A stretch of 32,386 bases of DNA from assembly GCA_019217005.1 (NCBI GenBank), contig JAHBNG010000151.1, forward strand, positions 1-32,386. Reading direction: 5' to 3'. Positions 25,151 through 32,386 of the stretch are shown one piece after another. This DNA comes from Chloroflexi bacterium TSY (GTDB taxonomy: Bacteria; Chloroflexota; Anaerolineae; Caldilineales; Caldilineaceae). A program made the translations under genes and the position numbers. The first letter of the stretch is position 1; every line of letters begins with the position of its first letter. The notes beneath the pieces were generated by a model. The model saw only the letters and a list, made by a program, of their open reading frames with translations. It did no database searches and was not told where the DNA came from.

Positions 25151-25601
25151 ACTGAGACGATGACGCCAACCAGTACAGCAACTGCCACAGCGACCGCAAC
25201 GAGTACGAAAAAACCGCCGACCGTGCTACCGCCAGATGAACCGACAGCCATTGAATTGCGCAGATTTTCAGCACACTTTTATGGCGAAAATATTATGCTA
25301 CAGTGGGAAACTGGAACCGAATACAATACGTACGGTTATCACATTTTACGCAGTAGAGACGATCAGCGGACACTGGCAGTTCAACGAACAACATCTATCA
25401 TCTTAGCCGTCGACAGCATATCTGGAGCCAGTTATCGTTACGTTGACACAGCAGTCGAGCCCGGCCAAACATACAGATATTGGCTACAGGTGGTCAATTT
25501 GGACGGAACAATCGACGAATACGGTCCATATGCACCCTTTGAGGTAACGCTTCTCTATCTACCTGTCTTCATTCGATAGGTACTGGAAATGGGAGCTGTC
25601 C

Positions 25602-26453
25602 ATGGCAGCAAGAAACTTTTCTGATTCTCAATTCAATCTGCACAGGTTAAAGAGCGCTAGCCTACAAACGATCCCAGCATTATTGCGCAATGGTTTATTT
25701 GGTCGGATGTGGAGAACGCCAAATGTGGGTATACGGAGTCGTTCGCACAAAGTGAGCCTGTCGACAACAGGCTCACTTCTCCGTCTCGAAGACGTTACAA
25801 AAACATTTGTCACCGAAGCTGGAGAATTTCATGCATTGCGAAATATCGATTTCGAGGTAAAGCGGGGAGAATTTGTCTCCATCATTGGCAAGTCGGGAAG
25901 TGGGAAGTCGACTTTGCTCAACATGCTGACTGGGATTGATCGACCCACTACTGGGAGCGTGATCGTTGAAAATACGGCGATCCATACTCTATCTGAGGAA
26001 GAGATCGCACTCTGGCGCGGACGTACGGTGGGGGTCATCTTTCAGTTCTTCCAACTGCTTCCAACCCTAACAGCCGTTGAGAATGTCCTCTTGCCCATGG
26101 ACTACAGCGATCAGATACCACTCGTCGACCGTCCCGACCGCTCGCTCCATTTGCTAGAACTAGTCGGCATGGCCGACCAGGCGCATAAGCTACCTGTCAC
26201 TCTATCGGGCGGTGAGCAACAGCGTGTCGCGATCGCACGTGCATTGGCCAATGATCCGCCCCTATTGACTGCCGATGAACCGACCGGCAATCTCGATTCA
26301 AAAACTGCCGAAAAGGTGATGCGTCTCTTTGAAGATCTGGTCAAGCGCAACAAGACAATTTTGATGGTGACGCATGATGCAGACCTGACCAGGCGAGCAC
26401 AGCGTACAGTACAGCTTGCCGATGGCAAAATAGTTGATGAATGGATGAACTGA
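25602..26453 (+). CDS. ABC transporter ATPase, MacB/LolD type (first of two)
   Basis: The 283-residue product has the full nucleotide-binding domain from about residue 59 ([28 protein letters not shown]). It has Walker [12 protein letters not shown]-loop FQFFQLLP, signature [15 protein letters not shown], Walker [13 protein letters not shown] and the switch His in VTHDAD. It is 50-60 residues longer at the N-terminus than LolD/MacB ATPases. That extension is rich in Arg/Ser and spans a 12-bp perfect hairpin (25750-25778), so the true start may be lower, for example GTG 25752; no ATG exists nearer the domain. The stop overlaps the next gene. It works with the permease at 27297. Confidence 0.83.
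   Translation: MAARNFSDSQFNLHRLKSASLQTIPALLRNGLFGRMWRTPNVGIRSRSHKVSLSTTGSLLRLEDVTKTFVTEAGEFHALRNIDFEVKRGEFVSIIGKSGSGKSTLLNMLTGIDRPTTGSVIVENTAIHTLSEEEIALWRGRTVGVIFQFFQLLPTLTAVENVLLPMDYSDQIPLVDRPDRSLHLLELVGMADQAHKLPVTLSGGEQQRVAIARALANDPPLLTADEPTGNLDSKTAEKVMRLFEDLVKRNKTILMVTHDADLTRRAQRTVQLADGKIVDEWMN
25750..25778. repeat. Perfect hairpin inside the 5' part of the first ATPase gene
   Basis: AAGTGAGCCTGT (25750-25761) pairs perfectly with ACAGGCTCACTT (25767-25778) around a 5-base loop CGACA. It shares the GAGCxTGTCGA string with the loop of the hairpin at 12781. No T tract follows. It may be an inserted repeat that lengthened the coding frame or a translation-control hairpin. Confidence 0.6.
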
Positions 26454-27190
26454 TGCCTAAACCGGTTATTCAAATCCAACAGCTTGTTAAAACATATACC
26501 AACCAGGCCAAACCTGTGACAGCTCTCAAGGGCATTGATATTCAAGTCTTCCCAGGCGAGTTTCTCGTCATTACTGGCAAGTCTGGGGCAGGAAAAACGA
26601 CGCTGGTTAACATGATTACGGGACTTGATCGTGTGACGTCGGGTGAAATCTGGATCAATGGAACACCAGTGCATCAACTAAGTCCGGAAAGAGCCGCTCG
26701 TTGGCGGGGACAGAATGTGGGGGTGGTCTTTCAAATGTTTGAATTGATGCCCAATATGAGCGTCTTGCGGAATGTGACTTTGCCCATGGATTTTGTTCAA
26801 AAATTCTCGATTCGGCAACGACGCAAGCGTGCATTAGCGCTGCTGGATCAGGTGGAGATTGCCGAACATGCCCATAAATTGCCGTCCGAGGTTTCGGGAG
26901 GACAACAGCAACGCATTGCCATCGCACGTGCACTGGCCAACGATCCACCCATTCTTGTGGCCGATGAGCCGACAGGCAGCCTCGACTCCGTCACCTCCGC
27001 GACAGTTTTGGATGTCTTCCAAGCATTGTCAAAGCAAGGCAAAACCGTTCTGCTCGTCACCCACGACAAAGATGTAGAGAAATGGGCGACCCGAACAATT
27101 ACTTTGGCCGATGGTGAACTTGTGAGTGAGGTTGCAGAGGTAAATGATGACCGAATTCAGGAAGAGTTAAGTCTGGAAGCTGTTCTGTAA
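26453..27190 (+). CDS. ABC transporter ATPase, MacB/LolD type (second of two)
   Basis: ATG 26453 overlaps the preceding stop by one base (TGATG); an in-frame ATG at 26441 lies inside the first gene. The 245-residue product matches LolD/MacB ATPases in length and has Walker A GKSGAGKTTL, Q-loop FQMFELMP, signature VSGGQQQRIAIARAL, Walker B ILVADEPTGSLD and the VTHDKD switch. It is clearly a paralogue of the first ATPase, so the two may form a heterodimer with the single large permease downstream (inference). The C-terminus carries a short acidic tail (EVAEVNDDRIQEELSLEAVL). Confidence 0.88.
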   Translation: MPKPVIQIQQLVKTYTNQAKPVTALKGIDIQVFPGEFLVITGKSGAGKTTLVNMITGLDRVTSGEIWINGTPVHQLSPERAARWRGQNVGVVFQMFELMPNMSVLRNVTLPMDFVQKFSIRQRRKRALALLDQVEIAEHAHKLPSEVSGGQQQRIAIARALANDPPILVADEPTGSLDSVTSATVLDVFQALSKQGKTVLLVTHDKDVEKWATRTITLADGELVSEVAEVNDDRIQEELSLEAVL

Positions 27191-27296
27191 GATAGAAAGA
27201 GGTTCATCTAAGAAAATTGCGCAAATCGATGTTTTCGTTAGAGAAACATTATTGCATTTGCACAATTTTGTCTGATGAATATAGAAAGAGGGCAAG

Positions 27297-29699
27297 ATGA
27301 TTAGCTCGCGTTGGTACAAAGTTCTAAACGATCTATGGAGCCACAAGCTACGCACTGTGATCATTGTGTTGTCAATCGCCGTTGGTTTATTTGCCGTGGG
27401 CATGATTGTCAGTTCACAGAGCATTCTTTCCACAGAGCTTGCCAAGAGCTATGCCCAGATCAATCCATCGAGTGGCGTTGTGCGCACGGCAGAGTTGTTT
27501 GACGAGGAATTTGTTCGTGCAGTGGGCCATATGGACAGTGTGGCCGAGGTCGAAGCGCGTCGGCTGATTGCTGCCCGGGTCGAAGTGCAGGCCGGAGCAT
27601 GGGAGAACATCACGCTCTTTGTCATCGACGACTATGATGAGATGCAGGTCAACAAAATTTGGGCAGACCAGGGTGCTTGGCCACCACCCGACCGCGCCAT
27701 TTTGATCGAGCGGGCAGCGCTTCCGGTGCTTCAGACAGAAATTGGCAACAGCTTGCGGATAGAGATGCCAAATGGGCAGGAGCGCATCTTGCCAATCGCT
27801 GGTCTCGCACATGATTTGGCCCAACTCCCAGCGCAGATTGACGGGTCACCCTATGGCTACATCACCTTTGAGACGCTCGAATGGTTGGGAGAGCCTTATG
27901 GATTCAATGAGTTGGACATTGCTGTAACCGATCCGACCGATGCAGAATTGGTTCAAGACGTGATCAACGCAGTGAAAAATAGGGCTGAACGAAATGGCTA
28001 CACCATCCCGCTAAGCTTGACAGCAGAGCCAGGGCAGATCCCGCTTGATGACGTGTTAAACGCAATTCTCTTGGCCATGGGCGTGCTGGCAGTGCTCTCC
28101 CTTTTCCTCAGCACCTTTCTGATCGTCAATACAGTCACAGCGTTATTGGCACAACAGAAACGCCAGATCGGTATCATGAAGGCCATTGGCGCTCGCACGA
28201 CGCAAATTATGGGTATGTATCTTGGACTCGTGCTCTTCTATGGAGCTATAGCTCTGTTGCTAGCTGCGCCGCTCTCTATTGTCGGCGCACATACCCTAAG
28301 CCGCTTTATGGCTGGCTTCTTTAACTTTGACTTGGTTCAGATCGATACGCCGCCCGAGGCACTGTTGATTCAGATCGGAGTCGGGCTATTGGTACCGATG
28401 CTTGCATCGCTCTATCCATTTCTATCGGGGCTACGTCTTTCAGCCTCCGAGGCAATGAGCACATATCAGCTCGACAAACAACAGTTTGGCACAAACATTA
28501 TCGACCGCATTCTTTCTGGATCGGTCCTCTGGTCGCTACGTCGTTTACTGATGCGGCCATGGATTTTGTCATTGCGCAATACTTTTCGCAGCAAAGGACG
28601 TCTAGTGTTGACGTTGATCACCTTGACGCTCGGTGGCGCTATCTTCATTGCCGTCTTCAGCGTTCAGGCCTCGCTCTTCCGAACGCTTGATGATCTGTTG
28701 GTGGCATGGGATTTTGACACCATGATCATCTTCTCCCGCCCCTATCGGACCGCTAGAATCGAGCAGGAAGCACTGGCCGTTCCAGGTGTTGCCAAGGCTG
28801 ACACGTGGGCGCAATCCGTTGCCCGCCGCGTCCGTCCCGATGGCAGCGAGGGTGGTACGATCTATGTCTTTGCTCCACATGTTGATTCGGAGCTCATTGC
28901 CCCACCCGTGTTGACAGCAGGGCGCTGGCTGACAACCGAGGATATCAATGCCATCGTCGTCACTGCATTTACCCTCAAAGATGAACCCGATATCGAGCTG
29001 GGCAGCGAAATTGTGCTCACAATTGCGGGCAAAGAACGCACCTACCAGGTTGTGGGAATCGCAGTCGGCACGGCCGCTTCGATGATCTATGCAAACTATG
29101 ATTACATTTCTCAGGTGACTGGAACTACGGGCAGAGCGGACGTTGCACTGATTGCAACAGCCAGCGACGAACGTGCCTTTGTCGATGAGGTAACTAAGGA
29201 GTTGGAGGCACACTATGGAGATGTCGGCATGGATGTGAGCGGGGTCGGGACACTGGCTCGCGAACTTGATGAGGCGGGTGCCATGTTCGGGATTGTGATC
29301 AACTTGATGCTGGTCATGGCTGTGCTGTTGGCAGTTGTGGGCGGATTAGGTTTGATGGGTGCTATGAGCATCAACGTGTTAGAACGCACCCGCGAGATCG
29401 GCATCTTGCGCGCCATTGGTGCACCCAGCCACGGTGTGTCTCAAGTCTTTGTGCGTGAGGGCGTTGCGATTGGCCTGATTAGCTGGTTCCTGAGTGCATT
29501 TCTTGCCCTGCCCTTAAGCAAGTGGCTCAGCGATGCCATCGGCGAATTGATGATGGGAACGCCGCTTAGCTTCGATTACTCGGTGAATGGTCTTTTGCTT
29601 TGGCTACTCCTTGTGGCGATTTTGAGCGGGCTGGCTAGCTTTGTTCCGGCGCGCAATGCGTCACGCCTTACAGTGCGGGAAGTGTTGGCGTATGAATAG
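27297..29699 (+). CDS. ABC transporter permease with two FtsX domains
   Basis: AAAGAGGG precedes the ATG (27297) about 106 bases after the second ATPase. The 800-residue product has an N-terminal helix (LRTVIIVLSIAVGLFAVGMIV), an extracytoplasmic MacB-like domain at about 45-245, then an FtsX domain (helices near 265-385). A second such unit follows: helix at about 440-462 (LVLTLITLTLGGAIFIAVFSV), periplasmic domain at about 470-655, FtsX domain near 665-800 including NVLERTREIGILRAIGAP. This is the fused, ten-helix-type DUF214 permease; one polypeptide supplies both halves. MacB-type systems perform mechanotransmission or lipoprotein/peptide export rather than import; the substrate is unknown. 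Confidence 0.87.
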   Translation: MISSRWYKVLNDLWSHKLRTVIIVLSIAVGLFAVGMIVSSQSILSTELAKSYAQINPSSGVVRTAELFDEEFVRAVGHMDSVAEVEARRLIAARVEVQAGAWENITLFVIDDYDEMQVNKIWADQGAWPPPDRAILIERAALPVLQTEIGNSLRIEMPNGQERILPIAGLAHDLAQLPAQIDGSPYGYITFETLEWLGEPYGFNELDIAVTDPTDAELVQDVINAVKNRAERNGYTIPLSLTAEPGQIPLDDVLNAILLAMGVLAVLSLFLSTFLIVNTVTALLAQQKRQIGIMKAIGARTTQIMGMYLGLVLFYGAIALLLAAPLSIVGAHTLSRFMAGFFNFDLVQIDTPPEALLIQIGVGLLVPMLASLYPFLSGLRLSASEAMSTYQLDKQQFGTNIIDRILSGSVLWSLRRLLMRPWILSLRNTFRSKGRLVLTLITLTLGGAIFIAVFSVQASLFRTLDDLLVAWDFDTMIIFSRPYRTARIEQEALAVPGVAKADTWAQSVARRVRPDGSEGGTIYVFAPHVDSELIAPPVLTAGRWLTTEDINAIVVTAFTLKDEPDIELGSEIVLTIAGKERTYQVVGIAVGTAASMIYANYDYISQVTGTTGRADVALIATASDERAFVDEVTKELEAHYGDVGMDVSGVGTLARELDEAGAMFGIVINLMLVMAVLLAVVGGLGLMGAMSINVLERTREIGILRAIGAPSHGVSQVFVREGVAIGLISWFLSAFLALPLSKWLSDAIGELMMGTPLSFDYSVNGLLLWLLLVAILSGLASFVPARNASRLTVREVLAYE

Positions 29700-29786
29700 G
29701 TCTACTCATGTACCCATATGCATGCGCACAGTCTATGATAGAGCGAAGACTCATGGGGGATAGCACATAGCCAGATGGCGAAGAAA

Positions 29787-29815
29787 AGACTGATTACTTG
29801 ACCAGTCTGTTTTCT
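29787..29815 (+). terminator. Possible weak terminator after the ABC operon
   Basis: Stem AGACTG (29787-29792) / CAGTCT (29803-29808), 10-base loop, then GTTTTCT. An A run upstream can extend the pairing to the T run. The stem is short, so confidence is modest. Confidence 0.4.
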
Positions 29816-29848
29816 ATCCATATGACGAGTGTATATATAAAGGAATTG

Positions 29849-30003
29849 GGGGTGGTTCAAAATTAGGTTTACACTTTTGATATATAGACAAAAATCTATA
29901 TGAGACCGTTTTCTCTCTGAGAACCGGCGAAATCAGAGAATATAAACGTTCTTTCTGTTTCTAAAAGTGTAAACCTATCTATCCAGCTAAAATGAACCAC
30001 CCC
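29849..30003. mobile_element. 155-bp MITE with 8-bp target-site duplication
   Basis: Ends GGGGTGGTTCA (29849-29859) and TGAACCACCCC (29993-30003) are perfect inverted repeats. A second matching pair lies further in: AGGTTTACACTTTT and its complement AAAAGTGTAAACCT. The 8-bp direct repeat AGGAATTG flanks the element exactly (29841-29848 and 30004-30011). It has no coding capacity. The 8-bp duplication and TTTACACTTT-type ends suggest mobilisation by an IS256/Mutator-type transposase (inference). No gene is seen in the surrounding 29700-30437; the rest of that gap holds the repeats and terminators listed here. Confidence 0.85.
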
Positions 30004-30151
30004 AGGAATTGAACTAAAATAAGAGGAAAAACACCTTCCTTCCGAAGAGGATTTTGGCAAATAGCGAAAGATAATTTCGGCCATGAGCCGTATCAACTGA
30101 ATTGAACAGGTTTCTTAATCCCCCTAGATATGGTAGCCTGCGTCGCTTAGA

Positions 30152-30249
30152 TATATGCCACTCGCTCATACATTCAAAATAAATTTGCCGATTCTACCCG
30201 ACTAGAAAAAGGCCAAATTTATTATTAATTTATGGCAGTACTTAGTATA
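30152..30249. repeat. Palindromic dispersed repeat, family 1, copy c
   Basis: Starts TATATGCCACTCGCTC and ends GCAGTACTTAGTATA. Internal arms AAAATAAATTTG and CAAATTTATTATTAATTTAT pair around a loop containing TCTACCCGACTAGAAAAA. It matches copies at 4872 and 23535 in arms and ends, with a more diverged loop. Confidence 0.65.
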
Positions 30250-30262
30250 AAGCGCTCCTATG

Positions 30263-30295
30263 ACCCTAGAGGGATTCCCTGCTAGGGTTTTTTTG
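30263..30295 (+). terminator. Rho-independent terminator
   Basis: ACCCTAG (30263-30269) pairs with CTAGGGT (30282-30288), and the inner GGGA/TCCC strengthens the stem; a TTTTTTT tract follows to 30294. It lies between a family 1 and a family 2 repeat, 560 bases after the nearest upstream gene, so what it terminates is unclear. Confidence 0.8.
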
Positions 30296-30312
30296 TTTTG
30301 GGAAAATAATCG

Positions 30313-30407
30313 CTATTTAGGAATGAGCATTAAATAAGTTGAACATGTCATTCTCGAGTGAAACGAAGAATCTGTTCAAGTTATTTAATTCCGATTCCTT
30401 AATTGCT
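30313..30407. repeat. Palindromic dispersed repeat, family 2, copy b
   Basis: Left arm AGGAATGAGCATTAAATAAG then TTGAACA; right arm TGTTCAAGTTATTTAATTCC then GATTCCT, nearly perfect inverted repeats. The core CATTCTCGAGTGAAACGAAG matches copy a (23780-23870) in inverse orientation. It ends 31 bases before the start codon of the regulator gene and so lies in its promoter or leader. Confidence 0.7.
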
Positions 30408-30437
30408 GAAAGACAGTTTATTTTTGTGAGGTGACCG

Positions 30438-32369
30438 TTGGAGACTCATGTGGTCCTGAAAGCACCACTTGAATTTCGGTTCCTTGGTTGTTTTCAGATA
30501 CGTTATAAAGGTCAACTGATCACGCAGATACATCAGCCGCGTCTGCAATCCCTCCTGGCTTATTTGGTGCTACGTCATGATGTGGCTCAAACGCGCCAAC
30601 AGTTAGCCTTTCTCTTCTGGCAAGAAACGTCCGAGCAGCAAGCACGTACAAACTTGCGCAATCTCCTTTTCCAGCTTCGTAGGCAGTGGCCCGATGCCAA
30701 ACATTTTCTACAGATGACTCGTCATGCTATCCAGTGGCGCAGCGATGATCGCTTCATAGTAGATGTGGTCGAATTCGACCAGATTCTTCAACAAGCAGGA
30801 GCAGCCGCAGAGGATTCTGACCGAATGGAGACGTTGCTTATGGAAGCAGTGGCATTATATAAAGGTGATCTGTTACCTACACTCTACGATGATTGGATCT
30901 TTCCCGAACAGGAGCGTCTACGCAGACGCTACCTGCAAGCGCTTGAACAGCTTATAGCGCTGCTCGAGACACGGCGTGAGTATGTAGCGGCAATGAATTA
31001 CGCACATCTTCTATTGAGTCATGATCCTTTACGTGAAGAGAGCTATCGCCATCTCATGCGCCTCTATACACTCAACGATGATCGTGTCAGTGCTACAGGC
31101 ATCTATCATAACTGTGTGGCCACCTTGTGGCATGAATTAGAAGTCGAACCTGCACCTGCAACCCAGATGCTGTTTGAGCAACTGTGTCAGGAAAAACATC
31201 CGAAAGCACCCTTGACGCAAGCAACTATTTTGTCTACAGAAGAGAATTCATCAACACCACTAATCGGACGCCATGCAGCGTGGCAAGAGCTACAGAGAAC
31301 ATGGCACCGTGCAATACACGATCGTCCACATGTTGTTCTACTCACTGGCGAAACCGGCATCGGCAATACTCGACTGGCCGAAGAATTTCTCATCTGGACG
31401 CGCTGCCAGGGTGGTAGCACGGCGAAGATTACGTGCTTTGCTTCCGAGGCACAATGTGCGTTTGCTCCGATAGTCCGTTTATTGCAACAAGCGCCTTTTC
31501 AACAAGCCTTCACTACGCTAAAGCAAGTATGGCGGAATGAACTGCTGGAATTGTGGCCCCAATTGCGTGAAGGTCAGTCTCAGCTTAGTTCACAACCATC
31601 TCCATTTACAGAATGGCAGCGTGCTCGTATCTTCGAAGCACTTGCACATCTATTTTTGCAGGCCAGACAACCTGTTCTGCTCGTCATCGATGATCTGCAA
31701 TGGTGTGACTCTGAGACGTTGAACTGGCTGCGCTATCTGCTACGCTTTTTGCGCGAAGTCGGCCCAGAAACATCTGGTGAGCACCGTAAGCAACCGCGGC
31801 TTCTCATCGTGGGCGTGATCAAGAGTGAAGAATGTGAAGATGAGCAGCCACTGACAGCTTGGCGATTTGCACTCCAACAACGGTATCCCGTGACCGAGAT
31901 CGAACTTCAGCCCCTTGACTGGTGTGAAACGGCCAAGCTGATAGTAGCGACGCTCGACCGGCCCGTGAGTGATGACTTTGTAGACGAACTTTATCGCCAA
32001 AGCGAAGGCGTGCCATTCTACATATTAGAAATTCTGAAAGCGCAAGAGAAAAAGGGAGTTAGCGAGGGGGACAACTCTACGGAGGGACGCGCCAAAGTAC
32101 TACCTGTCCCCATTCAACAACTGCTTGAAGGTCGCTTACATCATTTGTCAACGACGGCCCGGGAACTCCTTGCACTGGCAGCCATAGTTGGCAACAAATT
32201 CACCCTTAATGAATTGGTTGCAGTCAGTGGTTTAGACGAAGAACAACTGGTCAAGGCTATGGAAGAAGCGCTGCAATACCGTCTCATCGTTGAAGAACGC
32301 GCAGGCAGCTATACATTTAGCCACAACCTGATCCCTTTACTTTCTGGTAAAAGAAAAGAGATGAGGTGA
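30438..32369 (+). CDS. BTAD/AAA-type transcriptional regulator, shortened and with altered Walker A
   Basis: TTG 30438 has GAGG 6-9 bases upstream and gives METHVVLKAPLEFRFLGCFQ. Residues of about 10-100 form the winged-helix DNA-binding part (LAYLVLRHDVAQTRQQLAFLFW), about 105-250 the BTAD/TPR domain (MEAVALYKGDLLPTLYDDWIFPEQERL). From about 270 an AAA_16 ATPase follows (TPLIGRHAAWQELQ). The P-loop reads GETGIGNTRL, with Asn (codon 31365-31367) where Lys is expected; Walker B is normal (VLLVIDDLQWCD). The family continues after FSHxLI with a long TPR region, usually to 1000 residues or more. Here FSHNLI is followed by unrelated PLLSGKRKEMR and a stop at residue 644, so about the last third is missing. 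It may be a decaying gene. A target operon cannot be assigned. Confidence 0.8.
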   Translation: METHVVLKAPLEFRFLGCFQIRYKGQLITQIHQPRLQSLLAYLVLRHDVAQTRQQLAFLFWQETSEQQARTNLRNLLFQLRRQWPDAKHFLQMTRHAIQWRSDDRFIVDVVEFDQILQQAGAAAEDSDRMETLLMEAVALYKGDLLPTLYDDWIFPEQERLRRRYLQALEQLIALLETRREYVAAMNYAHLLLSHDPLREESYRHLMRLYTLNDDRVSATGIYHNCVATLWHELEVEPAPATQMLFEQLCQEKHPKAPLTQATILSTEENSSTPLIGRHAAWQELQRTWHRAIHDRPHVVLLTGETGIGNTRLAEEFLIWTRCQGGSTAKITCFASEAQCAFAPIVRLLQQAPFQQAFTTLKQVWRNELLELWPQLREGQSQLSSQPSPFTEWQRARIFEALAHLFLQARQPVLLVIDDLQWCDSETLNWLRYLLRFLREVGPETSGEHRKQPRLLIVGVIKSEECEDEQPLTAWRFALQQRYPVTEIELQPLDWCETAKLIVATLDRPVSDDFVDELYRQSEGVPFYILEILKAQEKKGVSEGDNSTEGRAKVLPVPIQQLLEGRLHHLSTTARELLALAAIVGNKFTLNELVAVSGLDEEQLVKAMEEALQYRLIVEERAGSYTFSHNLIPLLSGKRKEMR

Positions 32370-32386
32370 GAAATGTGACAAAAAGC

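Larger units (their letters stand above)
23922..25579 (+). pseudogene. Secreted protein with Thr-Pro linker and C-terminal fibronectin-like domain, split by a mobile element
   Basis: The first part (23922-24458) starts at an ATG, has a signal peptide (VFPIILLICLISILSWLAW, cleavage near VTAQQ) and an unrecognised ectodomain: VKWQGEGVNEYILEDGYDVF, WVCGGDC, RYNWWADNDPMNQYLMIEDQ. The reading continues from 24682 onward. Removing 24461-24681 (216-bp element plus one 5-bp copy) rejoins EYLSL to [20 protein letters not shown] exactly in frame, giving about 478 residues. As it stands, the first part ends at 24509 after a foreign tail and the second has no credible start. After the ectodomain come a Thr-Pro-Ala linker (about 24760-25220) and a domain with [20 protein letters not shown] text, [20 protein letters not shown] and a terminal LYLPVFIR. 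Confidence 0.85.

Noticed and set aside
24630..25274. Long open frames on the minus strand and in another + frame opposite the Thr-Pro linker
   Set aside because: They are low-complexity shadows (Val/Ala or Cys/Trp repeats) of the linker codons, with no start signal or family similarity.
25750..25778. Hairpin as an intrinsic terminator
   Set aside because: No T tract follows on either side and it lies within, or just before, the coding region of the first ATPase.
28602..29213. 203-codon minus-strand frame opposite the ABC permease
   Set aside because: It lies wholly inside a well-supported permease gene and has no recognisable domain or ribosome binding site.

Overview
The window looks like chromosomal DNA of a Chloroflexota bacterium (Anaerolineae/Caldilineae-like). 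This is inferred from gene content, not from a marker gene: a BTAD/AAA signal-transduction ATPase, a CSLREA/right-handed beta-helix surface protein, a HAF-repeat protein, a secreted protein with Thr-Pro linkers and a C-terminal YLP tail, a bactofilin-like membrane protein and a GlpA/DUF1667 oxidoreductase cluster. Base composition is near 50% GC. Every CDS is on the + strand except one decayed transposase. No rRNA, tRNA or CRISPR array was seen.

Layout. 1-4761: NiFe-hydrogenase maturation genes, a wrecked hypF, intact hypC, a frameshifted molybdenum-hydroxylase large subunit and intact hypD, closed by a terminator. 5053-9401: bactofilin-like membrane protein, helix-hairpin-helix protein, a three-repeat lipoprotein and a small Cys/Trp-rich protein. 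9409-10689: a degenerate ISAzo13-like insertion sequence with terminal inverted repeats. 10949-14604: HAF-repeat protein, CBS-pair protein, NmrA-like SDR and an orphan LuxR-type response regulator. 14841-17329: a tight cluster of two small membrane ORFs (the first with an in-frame TGA), a membrane 4Fe-4S protein and an anchored SUMF1-fold protein. 17729-20218: PLDc_N protein, PKD protein and CSLREA protein. 20407-23533: a three-gene operon of GlpA-like FAD oxidoreductase, FAD/NAD oxidoreductase and DUF1667 protein. 23922-25579: a secreted Thr-Pro-linker protein gene cut in two by a small mobile element. 25602-29699: a MacB-like ABC transporter with two ATPases and one double-FtsX permease. 30438-32369: a BTAD/AAA regulator with a damaged Walker A motif and a shortened C-terminus.

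The main story is the non-coding DNA. I count about thirteen palindromic or terminal-inverted-repeat elements of 79-216 bp in 32 kb, falling into several families. Three have recognisable target-site duplications (5 bp AGTCT, 8 bp AGGAATTG, 3 bp ACT). One of them interrupts a coding sequence that can be rejoined exactly, in frame, by removing it. These look like non-autonomous MITE-type transposons. Alongside them, at least four genes are broken (hypF, the molybdenum hydroxylase, the transposase, the secreted protein) and three more are suspicious (in-frame TGA, Walker A Lys to Asn, truncated regulator). Either this genome is undergoing real gene decay driven by small mobile elements, or some of the single-base frameshifts are sequencing errors. 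The internal hypF deletion and the element insertion cannot be explained as simple base-calling errors.
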